The notes under the pieces are model-generated. The model saw only the letters and a program-made list of their open reading frames with translations. It had not been told where the DNA came from and did no database searches. Positions 36,605 through 52,117 of a stretch of 64,000 bases of DNA are shown one piece after another; within the stretch, counting starts at the first letter, position 1, and each line of letters begins with the position of its first letter. Location of the stretch: assembly GCA_024305405.1 (NCBI GenBank), contig JAKNDB010000098.1, positions 1,577,501 through 1,641,500 on the forward strand, written 5' to 3'. A program made the position numbers and the translations under genes. The stretch is from Dirofilaria immitis (taxonomy: Eukaryota > Nematoda > Chromadorea > Rhabditida > Onchocercidae).

Positions 36605-39600
36605 ATTAATGGCGAAATATTTGAATTTATTCATTCATTTCATTATTCTGTCCTTCGATTATGAATAAATTGCTTTAAACGATAAAAAATATATCAATAA
36701 CTGTTCATATCTTATTGTTAAAAATATGAAAAACTCAAAAACTTGTATGTCCATTTGATGACTTTACTAATTTAAAATTATAAATTTAAATTAGAATCGA
36801 AATATTTCCGATTTTCTGGTTGCATAATAAAATCTTTAATAACAAATACATATATGAAACTAATGTATTATTATTGATACGATATAGTAATATTCATTAA
36901 TTTTTTTATTTGCTAAAATTATGTATAAATTTTAAAGAAAATATTTTATCGATATATTAATTAAACAACATATATTTATTTTTGCTAAAAACAAAAATAA
37001 AAAAAAAAAGACTTGAATTTCTATTTCTACTTTTTATTAATTTCCAACAATTAAATCGTCACATTTATCTTTCTTTCTTTTTTTTTTCGCCCTTTTAAAG
37101 ATTAAATCATTTGTTTATTCGAAATTATCAATTAATTTTACATCAAAAATTAATCATTCGATAATTTTTTTTTTTTTTTAATTCTAATACTATCATGATT
37201 AATATCATCAAGATTCTTCTTTTCTTTTCATCTACATCTTTTTCTTTTTATTCTTTTAAAATATTTTTAACATTTCTTTTTTAAGAAGTCAGAACAATTT
37301 GTTATAACATACTAATTATACTAATTTAGATTACAGTATATTTGATTAATTAGTAAAAACGAATGATTACTGTATAATATTGAGCTTATTTTTTCTACAA
37401 GTTAAAATTTTCAATATTTATTTTTATTATTTAAAAGAAAATATATATATATATATATAAATGAACAAGGCATTGAATAGCCTGGAAAGATAGATAATCC
37501 ATTTACTTACATATAGATATATATATGTCAATATTGAAAGATACGACAAACTGCAGAAAACAATTCATTTCACATTTCGAGAATGTCAATAATTTTGCAG
37601 CTATGAATTGCACACATTAGTTAATTTCCCTTATCATATCGTTTCAATCTTTCAGTCTTTTTTTTTTTTTAAAAATATTTTTCAACGAAGTTTTTTTCAT
37701 AAACGCTTTCTTACATTAAAATTAAAATGCTTTATTGAAAGTATTTCTTTTGTAAATAAATAATATTTGAAAAAAAAAAGATTTATACCTTAAAATTTAG
37801 AAATAAAAATTTAACAAAAACTACTAAATTAATTAAATTTTTCTTTTATTGCTTGCGTAGAAAAAAAAGCGAATAATTTTTTATATATTTGATACTTAAT
37901 TTATTAATCAAATTACGGTAATAACAATTTTAATTTAATAAAATTGAAGCACACACACAAAAAAAGTAGGTAAATTATGAATGCGAGCAAGATTATGCAT
38001 GTCAAATTATTCGATGTAAAAATTTTATACCAAAATTATTACTTAATAATTTTAATTAAAAATTATTTCCGGTTTGCTTTACTTTTCATTTTCACTATAT
38101 CGATATCTTTTGCCATTTCATTTAATGCTTGATGGTTCAATTTATAATTCAAATTGAATTATGCATTATTAAAATAACTTACTAAAAGAATACTGTAAAT
38201 GTTAAATGTTTGTTTCAATGATAACACTTGTTAAAGTTGATAATATTTACAAAATTAGAAACTAAACAATTTGTATGATATTTTGTCAAATAAATTTTTC
38301 GATGGATTAAAATTAGGAATGAAACAAAAAATAAACAAATAGAAAAACAAATCTAACATTTCATAAAATATTTAAATTATTTTGCAATTTTTATTTATCA
38401 CAAATTTTGAAATGTTCCCTTTCTCTATTCATATGTTAAATAAGAAAATTTTTCGTTTTATCAAATCAAACGATTCATCAATTTTTACAAAAATTTCGAG
38501 AAATAATTTTTGCATTAAATTCAACAATAAATATTGATAATTGAACTGGTTTCAGTTCATCTTTCTCTTCAGCAACAATTTTCTTCTGTTTCTTTGATTA
38601 ACAATAGTATAGTAGAGAAACGGATTGGTTGGTTAATTTTCATATTCATTTTATCATTTTTAATCAAAACGTTTCATTTGTTTTCTTTTTTTTTTTTTTT
38701 TTTTTTATCTTAACCTTGATAGTTTGATTAATAAATTAATTTGTATTTAGAGGTAAACTAAGTCGAAAAATTGTGATTTATCTTATTAACAATAATTATG
38801 TCACAATGAATTTTTCAAAAATTTCATCTAATTTTATTTTCAATTAATTACAAACAAAAATAACAATTCCTAAAAAAAAAAAAAAAAAAAAAAGAGAAGT
38901 GAAATATGAAATTTATATTAAAATATTGTAACAATTTTCATTGCAATTTTATTTTTTAATTATAAAAAAATATTTAATTCGATGTTATTCTGCACTTTAG
39001 TATTTTTTTTTATATATATATACATTCATTAAATGTTGCATATAAAAATTATTATTATCATTAAATTTTTTTTTTTTTTTGCTTTATTTTAAAAATATTA
39101 AGATGTACTATAATTCATATTTATTGAATTGAAATGTATAATATATTCTCATAAAATATGTTTTTTATTGTTTTTCTTTTTTTTTTTTATTTCGAAAATT
39201 TACATTTCTTTTTTAACTTTTTCTCAATTTTTTTTCTTCGTTTTTCTTTTTAAATTATCATCATCTTGTCATTTTATAAATTTTTAGAAATATCGAATTG
39301 TCTTAAATAAAAATTATTCCTTCTGCTTATCTTAAAATATCAAAGGATTTTAGCAATTTGAATTTTGATAAAGTAGAAGAAATTTTCAAATAAAAATTGA
39401 AAGTGACTAATGCTTTTATCAATATTGTATTCATATCATTATTATTATTACTATCGCTATCATCATTATTATTATTATTATTATTTCCTAATTTAGAATT
39501 ATTAACAATAGTTACGGCAATTTTTTCATTTATATATCATCGTAATTATTAATATCATCATTCTTGTATATTTCTTATTCTAAATATAATAGCTGCTATT

Positions 39601-41220
39601 ATTGTTAAAATTATAACAAACAAATATCAACAATCTGACGTAAATGCTGATGTAATTTTTTTATTATAATATATCATATTGTTTACATTGTTAATACGAC
39701 AATATTAATACGATATTTTTAATACGATAATATTAATACGATAATCTATATCGTTGTTAATACGGTAATAATATTATTATAATTGCCATACAATTGTTAT
39801 TAATTACTCGTGTCACATTGTTTTAATTAGTGATGACAACTCTGGCATCATTAATATGATATCATTGAGCAGAAAATCAAGTGATAATATTTGTGATAAT
39901 AATAATTGATAGAACTATAGAAAAATTACTAAAATTATCAAAGTAACGATAAAAAAATACTGTTTTAACAATAATTGTAATATTTTAAACTGATTAGATT
40001 ATACAATCATTTTTTTTTGTACAAAAATAGCTAATCATTTTTTTTCTTTTTAGAGATATAGATGATAAGATTAGTGATAAAATTATATTTTTATTAATCT
40101 ATAATCTTGCTATAACTTATATATTAATAATATATCTATATTATGGATAAATTTTTTAACGGATAATAGTTTACTTATTATATCTGAAAATATTCAAAAA
40201 TAATTTTAATTTCATCACTAATCAATATACAAATTTAAAAAATGGTTTAGCTATTATAGACATTTCATTCATAATCAATGATAATATTTCATAATCGATG
40301 ATAACATTTTATAATCGACGAAAATTATTAGTTTTGTTCATTTCCTATTTCTTTCTTCCCTAATTTTTTCCTTCTTTTTTTTTTTTTTTAAATTAATTTA
40401 AAATATTTGTCAATCGATTTGTTGCATGGATTTTTATGGATGAAACGAATTTAAGAGACGGAAGTTACTTGGCCTACTTGGCATAGATAAGTGCATATAC
40501 TTTAATAATAGCATAGCTTTCAGCTTTCATAGCTTTTATAACTTTCTTTAAAAATGATTCATGCTAGTATTAATTAAGTATTTCAACTGAATATACTATA
40601 TTTGAGGAGGGAATGGGAAGAGAGGGAAAAAAAGAACTATAAATTATTTTTTAATTCAGTAAACGATAGTTAGTTTATTTTCATCAATGTTCGCTTCATT
40701 TATTGAAAAAATAAAAGAGAGAATTAACATTTTATTTTCTCTTCTAAGTGAATAAATTAAAAGTTTGTTTAATTTTTTTTTATATTTTTATTTTTTTATA
40801 CTTTTTTTGTTCGTTCTTTTTTGATACAAAAATTAAAAATTTCATTTATTTTTTTGCATTTTTAATAGGAAAAAAATTAAATTTTAACTGTTACTTTTTT
40901 CTTTTTTTTTTTTAATTTGCTCATTTCATTTAAATAAAATTATATAAATTTTAAAATGAATTTACTGTGTAACACATATGTCTTTTTTTTTTAATTTTTT
41001 TTCTCCAATTTTTCCTGTTTTCGTTCTCGTTCAATTTATTCTGTTGATATTATTTTGATGCGACAATTTGTGCTCAACAAATATTTGCATATATATTTTA
41101 TCATAAAGAATTTTTGTCACACATATTAGTTTTTAAAGCGATAATATTTGTCGACAAATACTTTTGCATGGTAAAAATGAAAATAAATATTTCAGCAAAT
41201 TAAACATTTCATATTTCAAA
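36605..41220. other. AT-rich intergenic DNA, no gene supported
   Basis: Contains TA microsatellites (37440-37459), long T or A homopolymers (about 38688-38706 and 38871-38893), ATT repeats (about 39436-39484) and a small AATACGATAATATT repeat (39697-39752). No exon or RNA gene recognised. Confidence 0.4.
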
Positions 41221-41226
41221 TCAATA

Positions 41227-41590
41227 CCAATAAAATATTATCTAAAAATATATTCATATAAACTAAATACTTCAAAATTCTAATATTTCATATCTTATCA
41301 ATAAAATTATCCCTGATTAATTTATATCAATCTTTGTTAAATAAAATTAGCCAATAAAATATTACCTAAAAATATATTCATATAAACTAAATACTTCAAA
41401 ATTCTAATATTTCATATCTTATCAATAAAATTATCCCTGATTATTTTATATCAATCTTTGTTAAATAAAATTAACCAATAAAATATTACCTAAAAATATA
41501 TTCATATAAACTAAATACTTCAAAATTCTAATATTTCATATCTTATCAATAAAATTATTCCTGATTAATTTATATCAATTTAATTTATAT
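41227..41590. repeat. tandem repeat, 124 bp x 3
   Basis: Units begin with CCAATAAAATATTA at 41227, 41351 and 41475 and are nearly identical through ATCCCTGATTAATTTATATC. The high identity suggests recent amplification. Confidence 0.95.
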
Positions 41591-42699
41591 CAATGTTTAT
41601 TAAATGAAATTAATCAGAAGATAACGATTAATTGCTATATTACATATTAAATGTTACAGAATCTCGATAACTAAAAATGGTCGTTGAAAAATTTTTCTTA
41701 TTTTTTTTTTTTGGATGAAAATTTCATATAAAAAAATATTTTCAACGAAGTTCTTCTTTACATCATTTTTAACTTCGTCTAAGCGTTACTTTTTTTTTAA
41801 AAAAAAAAAAGAAAAAAGAAGGAAGAAAAATGAAAAAGAGAATGGGAAGAAAAAATAAAAACGAACATCGAAAATTCGTCAATTCAAAAATTTCAAAGAA
41901 AAAATTCAAAATGATTTAGATGGATTTCCAAATCGTCATGTGTTTATGTGTAACATTTTGAATTGTTGATTATATTTCATAAATACAAAATAGTATTGAA
42001 AAATTAGGAAAGGAAGGAAGAAAGAGATGAGAAATGAGTTAAGAAGAATTTTCCTTTGTTTTGATAAAAGATAAAAGATTAGAGGAGAACAAGAAAAATG
42101 ATAAATATAAATAAAATGCTATTATATGCATCACTTCCGATATTAACACCCACTTATTTCATAGCATCAAATAAATATTGGAAAATTTATGATGAGATTT
42201 CAATTTTTCACTTCTTCCTCCTATTTTTTTCATTCCTTCTCTTTTTTCCCCCTCCTCCATTTATTTATATATTTTTATTTATTCATTTTCCCATTTTATA
42301 TAAATTGCTTTGCCTTATATTCACCAAGTTATTATACCAAAAAAAAAAAAAAAAGTTTTATTATTAAATTTTTAATTATTCAATTTTATACATTTCTTTT
42401 TTAATAATTTTTTTGCTAAAAAAATAAAATACATTTTGCATATTTATGTTTTACGATTAGCTTATTGATAATGTTGATAAAAGTTGTAATTGATAATGAT
42501 GATGATTAATAAACGCTTTATCATAAATATCAATTTTAGTTTTTCCCAACAATTGATTAATTAATCATAAGTAATTAATTACCTAAAACGTATTTCATTT
42601 ATTATCCGATTATAAATAATTAATTATATTAAGTTTCCATTTTATGAAAATTTATTTTTGATATGATATGACAAATTTATCCTATTTTTTTCTCTTTTT
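41591..42699. other. AT-rich DNA upstream of the SLC6 transporter gene
   Basis: Purine- and pyrimidine-rich tracts and homopolymers. Two overlapping plus-strand frames (42098-42404) are low-complexity Phe/Ile/Leu-rich readings of this DNA and are not supported as genes. Confidence 0.4.
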
Positions 42700-42705
42700 T
42701 TGCAG
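42688..42705 (+). promoter_or_regulatory. candidate trans-splice or 5'UTR acceptor for the SLC6 gene
   Basis: A strong polypyrimidine tract ending TTTTTTTGCAG lies 71 bp before the SLC6 start codon, with no upstream exon recognised. This fits a spliced-leader acceptor, or the 3' end of a 5'UTR intron. Confidence 0.4.
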
Positions 42706-42776
42706 CTTCTGATGATTGAATTTATATTTTTTAGTGATAATTTTTGATTATTTATTATGAAATAATATTCAAGAAG

Positions 42777-43246
42777 ATGACGACAATCGAACATGTATCA
42801 AGTAAGTTTTTTATTTCTAATTTTTGCAAAATTTTAATATATTTCAAATTTACTTAATTTTTTTCGTTTCTCTTTCTTTTTGAAAAATAATAACATTTGT
42901 TATCAAAAATTATGTGATAATTTTTTTTTTTATTCATTGATAATGCATCGAAATTATCTAATCGGGAATGATAGAAAATAATAATTTACAATTTATCTCA
43001 AAAAAATTAACAATTTCTTATCTCGTAATGTTGATATCTAATTTTTCATCATTGTATTATCATGAATTTCAATCATTTATAATAGTTTTATCAATTTTCT
43101 TTTTTATCATTATCTTATCATATAAATCACAATTTTCAGCACATTTGCACACATTTTTCTATAAATGTTCAGTTTTTTTTCGTAAATATTTATGAACTAA
43201 TGTTTTTCGCTTTTTTTTTTTTTAATGCTGTGTAATCAATCTTTAA

Positions 43247-43299
<53 letters not shown>

Positions 43300-46200
43300 A
43301 AATAAACAAATAAGGTAAAAAGGAAAAGTACTTTTCATAATGAAAAACAATAAATGTTGTTTATATTTATATAAATCTTAGAAGTCTATTAAACTAAAAA
43401 CAGATATAGCTTTTTATTAATTACAAAGCAAATAAAATTAGAAATGAAAAATAAATTTTCTAAAAATTAATTGCAAAGAATATTTAATTAGAAATGATTA
43501 ATGTAAATACTATTCTAATTTAATATTACAACAATAATCAATAATATATATATTTCTTTTCGAATATAAATTTATTAAAATTAAAAATTTCATTTTCTTC
43601 TTATAATAATACTATCGCTTATATTTTAGAATAATTTTATTGTGTTCTAACTTTTTTTTTTTAAACGATAAGAAATTAATAATACAATAAAACAATAACT
43701 AATCGTGCTACTGCATTTACTATTAACAATAAAACAATAACTAATCATACTATTGCATTTACTATTAACAATAAAACAATAACTAATAATACTATTGCAT
43801 TTACTATTAACAATAAAACAATAACTAATCATACTATTGCATTTACTATTATCATCGTTATTGTTATTTATCATCGTTATTATTTTATTGCTAGGAAGAG
43901 AGAGAGAGAAAGAGAGAGAGAAAGAAAAAGAAAAAAACGAATAATTTTATTGATATAATTTAAACTTTCCATCGAGCACATTTTTGCTTTTTGATCTGAT
44001 GTTTTTAACAATCATGATTTTATTGCTATTTCTTTTTATGACTTTTTTTTTTAAATATATATTATGATCGAATCAGTTGTGCAAGCTGTGATAACAGTAT
44101 GCAAAGGAATTAAATTCGATTCGATTCGAAGTATTTCTTATGTCATTTTTAATTTCTAAATTATTTTTAATTTCTAATTCAATTATTTAAGTATGGAATT
44201 AAAAAAAAAAAATGGAAAAAAATTTTCTTCGATAATACATTTTGCGTTCATTTTATTCTTTCTTTTTCCTTTTCTTTATTTTTTTTAAAGTGTTGAAATG
44301 TTCATTTTGTATATTAAATATATCGTATTTTAAAAATTTAATTCAAATTTGATTTATAAAAATTAATTTAAAATTCATTTCAAAAATGTCTAACATAAAT
44401 ACTTTTTATTTTTAGGCATTAAATTTTAAGTTTTATTTCAAAATTTTAAACTTTTCTGGCGCTAAATTAACGACAGTGTAATTATTCGATAAAAAAAAAT
44501 GATTCGAATGATGTAAATCTTTTTTTATTAATTTAAATTTGTCATTTTAAATTTTCTAGCACTAATTAATTAACAAAAATGTAATTAGCAGATAAGAAAT
44601 GATTATGATTGATATAAATCGCTTTTTTCTTTTCGAATTTTAATATTCAAACATCAATCATCAATATATTATGATTAAAATATGGTCAAATGACGATTTC
44701 ATATTATTCAATTTTCTTTTTTTTTTCTCTATTTTGTCGTTTTATTTTATTTCCTTCCAATCTCGACGATTCAATGTTGTTTATTATTATCAATTAGTGA
44801 ATTTTTGAATGAGTCAGAATTTTTTTTTCTTCTCACCTCCTTTATTTACCTTTTTCTTTTTAATTGCTAAAGAATACAATGATAATTAGCAGTATGAATA
44901 AGTAAGCAATGATAGATAAATTTAAAATGCTTAAAAATACCATTAACTTAGCAATTATTCAAATATTTAATCAGAAGAAAAATTACGAATAAAAAACTTT
45001 TTACTTTCTCCAACGTAAACAATAAACAAACATTACATAAAATAAAACGATTACAGACAATTTAAATTAAGCCAAGTAATCCAAATAACTGCAATTAAGC
45101 GTAACAAAAATCAAAATATTACAACGATAAAAAAGTTTGCTCCAAAATATAAAATCTTTGTTAATCAAAAAAATTCGAGAGAAAAATAAAAAAATTCCTG
45201 ATTTTATCATTTAGAACAAATAAATTTTTCAAATTTCAATCTTTTAAAATTGATCATATTTATTTTTTATTAATTTTTCCTTTCATTTTGCTTAATAAAT
45301 TATTATGCTTTCAAATTTATGTATTCTCGAGAAAGAATGAAAAGTATCTATGTATTCTCGAAATTTTATGTATTTTTTTTTATTTTACAAAAATAAAATA
45401 TTTATTATTTCTTAAATAAGAATTGAAATTTTTAACAAATAATAATAATATTGTCTTTCAAAATAAAAAAAAAAAATTAGAAAAAGAAAAAAATGAAATT
45501 GAAAAATTTTTAGTGTAATTAATTATTTGAATGAATCATTTTGAACGAAAGAACATTTTAACATCAATGGCCATATATATATATATATAAACATTTCTTG
45601 TTCATTTTTGTTTTTTAAAAAAAAAAAAAAACAAAAAATCAAAATTTTATTTATTTATTCCGTTCTATATTTCATTCCTAGCAAATATTTGTTATCAATA
45701 TATAAGTGATAATTATAAAAATAATAACTTAAATCTTCTTATCATATAATTAAATTTTAATAAATCTTAATTATCGATAATGATACTTCTAGCAAGTTCA
45801 AATTATTCTATGATATAATATATATGCATTTCTAATAAGCCATAAATACTTTCAATAAGTCTAAATTATTCCATCATATATATATATATATGATAAGCAT
45901 TAATTATCATGCAATGACAAATGATATTAGGTATTTGCTGATAGCATTATTCCAAAATATCAGAAATCAAATCTTTCACAGCAGAATCTAACAAACCTTT
46001 CTCAGCTTTTGGCGATATTTATCATCGAAAAATATTTCGCTTATTTCGAATTCCATTTACAATTAAGCATAGCCTGTATAAATTAAACAATTATCGTATC
46101 ATAATGCTTTTTAATAAATTTTAATTATCCTCTCTTATTCTTTAGTAAATACGAATCATATCATATAGATTGTTTAAATTTGATCTAATTCAATTTGACC

Positions 46201-49050
46201 TGATTTAATCTAATTTTTCTTTGTTTTTCACATCTAAATACATTTTGGGAAATTTTTATTAATTAACTTTATTTTTGTATCTGATAAGACTGCAGCATTG
46301 TTGTATGATTTATTCCAAATGATATTTATTGTGATGTGAGTAACTTAACTGGCCAATGATTAGAAATTGCTTCTAAAATAATTACACTTCAATTCTCGAG
46401 AAAAAAAGTTTTTTTTTTTTGTTCAAACCAATATGACATTTTAGTTTCATCGTTGAGAATGCAAGCATATATGCTTTGTGCACAACCAACTTAGATCATA
46501 CGTCAAGAAAAACTTTTCACTTCTTTAACCTCCAACTTTTCATTTCTCACATTTCTCATTTATTTTTAAAAATTTTGAGAAACAACAATATCAAAATACT
46601 AATTAAATTTTATGTCTATTTCTATTAATTTGTTAAAATTCTATTTTAACAAATGATAACTTTATTTTTTTTTGATAATAAAATATTTAGTAAATATCAA
46701 GAATAATAACTTTTTCTTTTTCTCTTTTTTTTTTTATTTTTATTTTTATTCTTTTGAAGCATAAAATAATTTGGAAAGAATTAATACTTCGTAATTGATA
46801 TTCTGAAATTTTTTTAAATTTTCTAATTTTATGCTAAAAATAAAAAAATGCTCATTTTTCATATATACTTTTACATATGTCTTTTGTGCAAAGAAAATAT
46901 GGTTTAAAAAAAAAAAAAAAAGATTTTTAATATATATGCATTTTTTCATTATTTCATTTTTGTTTTTATTTTTCATTTTCATAAATTTTGAAATTTTAAA
47001 ATTTATCTAAAATTGATAGTGAAAAAATAAGTGATATATTTATTTAATTGATTTATAAATGTCAAATTTAAAATATAAGATTTTTTATTTTCGATTTTTC
47101 TTGTTCGCTGTAAATCTGATTGAAAAACATGAAATGATTTTTTCCAATATTAATTAAGCAAATATCATTTTCAGGTATAACAGATCTCACCGAAGGTTTT
47201 AAAATGGATCAAAAAGTTAACGATGCTCCGATAAATTACAAGAAAACAAAATCAATATCGGATAGCAATCATATAAGTAAGAAAAAGAAATCTTTATCAG
47301 AAAGAGATCAATGGTCAGGACCATTCGATTTTATTATGTCGATGATTGCATATGCTGTTGGATTAGGTAAGTGTGATAAGTAAAAGTTGCTAATACTAAA
47401 ATAGGAAAAAATCCATTCCAAAAATTTAGATTTTATAATTAAAATTTATAAATGAAATAAAATAAAACAATAAGTTGAATAAATTGTTAAATTTTCTTTC
47501 TCTTTCAGATCTTATTTTAATCAAAGTAATTTTTGAAATTATTTATGCTAATTATAGAAATGAAATTAAGTAAAAGATATCACTTAAATTTATATAAAGT
47601 TTCCTTAAATTCAAGCAATGATAATATAATTAGATACATTCATTCAAACTATTTACCTTCTTGGAATGTTAGATAAATGAAATTTTTGAAACATAGAAAG
47701 CATAAATTCTGGAAAATCTTTAATAAGCCAAGATTTATAAATAGTTTAAAAATCTGCCACTTATTTTAGGCTCAAATTATTTCTAACTAATAAATTATAT
47801 GAAATAACTTATCATATACAAGAAAGTTGATAAGTTTCTTTCTTTTGAAAAAGACTAATTATTTATTAAGGTAAATTCATTTTGCTAAATTATCGAAAGA
47901 TACATTTAGTTGAAGGAATAAAAACAGAAATTTTTTTTTAAATTATAATCCTGAAAAAATTTTTTCAGGCAATGTATGGAGATTTCCATATCTATGCTTT
48001 AAAAATGGCGGCGGTTCGTTTCCTCTCTTTTTTTTTTTTTTAGGAAAACTTCGAATATTTCAGCTTAAAGTTAAATTCTGATTTTGATAAAATTTTTTCG
48101 CTAATGTATGATTAAAATATGTATTAATTTAAAGTTATTTTTCTGCAGGTTCATTCTTGGTTGTTTATGTATTATTTTTTCACTTGGCGCATTGCCTGTA
48201 TTTATTATCGAAATTACAATAGGGCAATATACACAACGTGGCGCTATGGAAGTTTGGAATTTATGCCCTTTATTTAAAGGTGAATTAAATTGATACCATA
48301 ATTCATTTTGTAATAACAACCGTAGTTACCGTAATTACTGTAGGAAAAATTTTGCCTCGTTGTTAATTGTTATAAGAAAATAGGGAATATTTATTCAGTA
48401 GTTAGATTATCGAATTCAAAATACAACGATAAGGTAATATTTAGAATAAAATGAAATTGGTTAGGTAAATTACGGCAAAGAAGATGAATTTTTGACAGTA
48501 AAAATAAAACAGAATAAAAGATATTCAGCTTGGTGAATCCAACCGACCTCTCGCAAGCGCTTTTCTATAGATCATGATATATTCATGAATATAAGAGAAA
48601 GGGATTTTATTTAAGTGCGAATATAGCTTATCTTACATTTTATCATTATACAATAAAACCGCACATACAAGGAATCACTGTATTCTCTTTCGATTCTTTC
48701 CTATAATTATCACCTAGTTTTTTGCATATAGTATTTTGTTGCTACTATAATTACCGTAACTTTTATTCGATTTTTGCATAGGTGTTGGTATTGGTAATGT
48801 TGTGATTGCATTTATGTGTATCGCATATTTTTGTGTCATATCAAGTTGGTCTATTTTTATATGATCAGTTCGTTGGCATCAGTTTTTCCATGGGAAACAT
48901 GCGACAATTGGTGGTAACTTTTTGATTATTTGATATGTCGTAATCTAATCTGAATGGATATGTTTAGTATTTATACGTACATACATATATAAATTATACA
49001 TATCAAATATAAATTCAACTTATATCTTACACATCTTTTACATATGTTGT

Positions 49051-49084
<34 letters not shown>

Positions 49085-52000
49085 TGTTTGATTTTATAAT
49101 AAAACTTTGCTACTTTTAATTATAATCTTTTGATTAGGAATGATGAAACTTGCATAACCGGACGTGAAAATGCAGCAATAATATCTGGAATTACTACAAA
49201 TTTGTCTAAGCATAATTTAACAACTGAAACAAGCGTCGAACAATATTGGGAGTAAGTTGAAATAGATCATTTAACATTTTTATTTGCTAATAATTTTATA
49301 ACGTTAATTATAAAATTATTATGATCCAATTATTGATTAAGCAATATTAGGAATAAATTTTGATTTTTCTTTTACAAAAATGGAATTAAAACTACTGCTA
49401 ATTTAACTAAATTTTAATAATTAATTTTTTTACTGATAATTAATATTTAATAATATATTGGAAAATTATTTGTAGGCGACGAGTGTTAATGCAATCCAAT
49501 TCGATATCAACCTTTGGAGGAATTCAATGGGAACTTCTCGGAATAATGACACTGACGTGGATTATCGTGTACTTCGCACTTTGGAAAGGCATTACACGTG
49601 CTCGTAAGGTAAAAAGAAAGAGAGAGAGAGAGAGAGAGAGAAATATTAATTTGCTCTAAGAAATATTAATTGGCTGTAATTACAGACAAGTCTGGCATAG
49701 ACAAAGACATGAAATATATTTTCTTCAACTTCTTCTTGTTAGTTAGATCTTTAGTGGTTTAGGTCTAGTTAGCAGCGATGAATTAGGCAAAACATAATCA
49801 ATAAGTCTTGTTTTTTTTTTTTTTTTTTTGAAAATTTGATAAAATTTCAATTTATATACGAAATTTTTCAGCGGAGTTATTTTACAGGATTATGTAATGG
49901 CCTGTTTTGCATTTTTCGGCCAAGCAAATGCTGATTTTCTGGCACTTTTACTTTTCTGGAATATCGTGATAGGACTGATTTCCAGCGTACGCCATTTAGT
50001 ATATTTCAATTGAAGAAATATAATTTAGTGGTAGTTAAGAGTAATTGTTGCAATATTATAGTAATTAAGGAATAAAGTAGTTGAAAAAAATCAACACTTA
50101 AAGATGAAAAAATTCAATGAAATCATGAGAGCACTTTTTTTTTTTTAATTTATAGGAACAATCTAAAAGTTAACAATTTTTTTTTTTTTTTTAATTTTAA
50201 GAATTAGTTAAGTTTGTAGCAATTTGAGCTGGAGACCAAGTAAGCATTCATTCATTCGCCTATTGTTCAACGCATGCATACAATTATACCCGACGAATTT
50301 ATTGATTCTATAACAATTTGCCAAAGATGGCAGGTAACTTTTGAGATTGAGTTTTTTGGAAAAAAGTCACATTTATGCAAAAAGAAAAGGACGAAAAAGA
50401 ATTGAAGAAAATTGATACAAGTGATAATGATCCAAAAACAGTACTATTATTACATTTCATAAAGGGATTAATTGATTAATGATAATATCGATTAGTGAAA
50501 TGTTTCGAAATCGCTACATTTCGATCCTTATCTACAACTATCTTCATCATCGAATTATTGGCCATGAAAATGAAATTGAAGTTGGAAAAAATTTCGACTT
50601 TTAAATTCTCTGCATTTGAACGTATTGAATTAATCAATTCTTCACAAAATTTTTGGAATAAAATTACCAGTGTATAATAATAGAATGAAATATTTTTAAA
50701 ATAATTGGTTATAAGAATATCGGACTCTTAATTGGTTGGAAATAAACTGTAAATAATTATAGTCAAAAGATCGATATCGTTCGATAATAAATCTTTATCT
50801 ATGATACGCACGATGCTGAGATTTTTCTAAATTTCTTGTTGAGCAAATTCGAGCTTACTTTGCATCACGAATCAATTATTTCACTTGGTTCCTTTTGTAT
50901 AAAGTAAGATAATTTTTCGAAATCATCTGAAGTTCGGTAATCTTCGCAAACTATTTAGAAATGAGATTTCGTCCATAGTCCGTCGTTGAAAATGATAGAT
51001 TATAAGCAATTTTATGAATTCAGAATGCACTTTTACTGAAATATCATTATCATCTTTTCATCATTTCTTCCAATTAGATGTTTGACTTTCGATTAGATAT
51101 TCCACTTCCCAGTTAATGCTTTTCTGCTGTTGAACTTTTTAATAGAATGATGAGTAAGTGAAAAAGTCGGGAAGCGAAATTCAACATTTCAAAAGATGCT
51201 GCTTTTTTTGCGCCATATCTCATATTTTTCTTTTGTCTTTCTCTTCAAAGTTTCCGATATCGCATCGAATTCCGGATTCGCCACGTCATGCGGATTCATC
51301 ATCCATACAAATGGCTTATTGGAACTTCATCTAACAGTCATCACAGCGGTCCTTTCATATTGCACTTTTTCGTCACACTGTTCGTTTTTTTTTCAGCTTC
51401 GAATTTGTGATACAATCATCGTCTTTTCGTTTGGATATTCTTTTCAGCATATGTAGTAATAATTAAATGGATTGACGAATTACTGCTTTAAAATAAATAA
51501 AAAAAAAAAAGAATGGATTATCTTTCGTTATGTAAATATAAATGGGAGATTTTAATTTAATTAAAAATATACTTTTGCTATTGCAGTTTGTGTATTTTTG
51601 CGCGTTATCACCGTATTTCATGCTGGCAGTTCTGCTTGTTCGTGGCCTAACATTACCGGGTGCTAATATTGGCATTTATTTTTACCTAACACCAAATGCA
51701 ACAAAATTATGGGATATTACGGTATGGAAAGATGCAGGCACTCAGGTTTTTTTGTTTTTTTTTCGTCTTTTTCTTCAACTTTTTCCTTCACAATTTATCA
51801 TAATTTATCAGTGATTTTTTTTTCCTAATTTTTTTTAAGTTGCAAATATTATTCTTTTTAAAACATTTATTTTTTTAAAAATATTACTTAGAAAATTGAG
51901 AATTTCGTTTTTTAAAATGAATAAAATTATCATTGCTCCAATCTTACTTGAAAGATTATTGATGATGTATATTATTAATTGAAGTGAATTAATACTATCA

Positions 52001-52086
52001 TTTTAATGTTTGACTTTATTTTGCTATCATTTTAATCTTTGACTTTATTTTTATTAACAACATACTATCATTATGGTAATGTGTTG

Positions 52087-52117
<31 letters not shown>

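Noticed and set aside
42098..42404. Two overlapping plus-strand frames upstream of SLC6
   Set aside because: Low-complexity Phe/Ile/Leu-rich readings of pyrimidine tracts, with no splice or motif support.
43647..43874. Repetitive minus-strand frame (NSKCNS...)
   Set aside because: It is a 42-bp minisatellite in an intron; the open frame follows from unit length.
48101..48319. Minus-strand 72-codon frame overlapping SLC6 exon 4
   Set aside because: Antisense shadow of the transporter exon.
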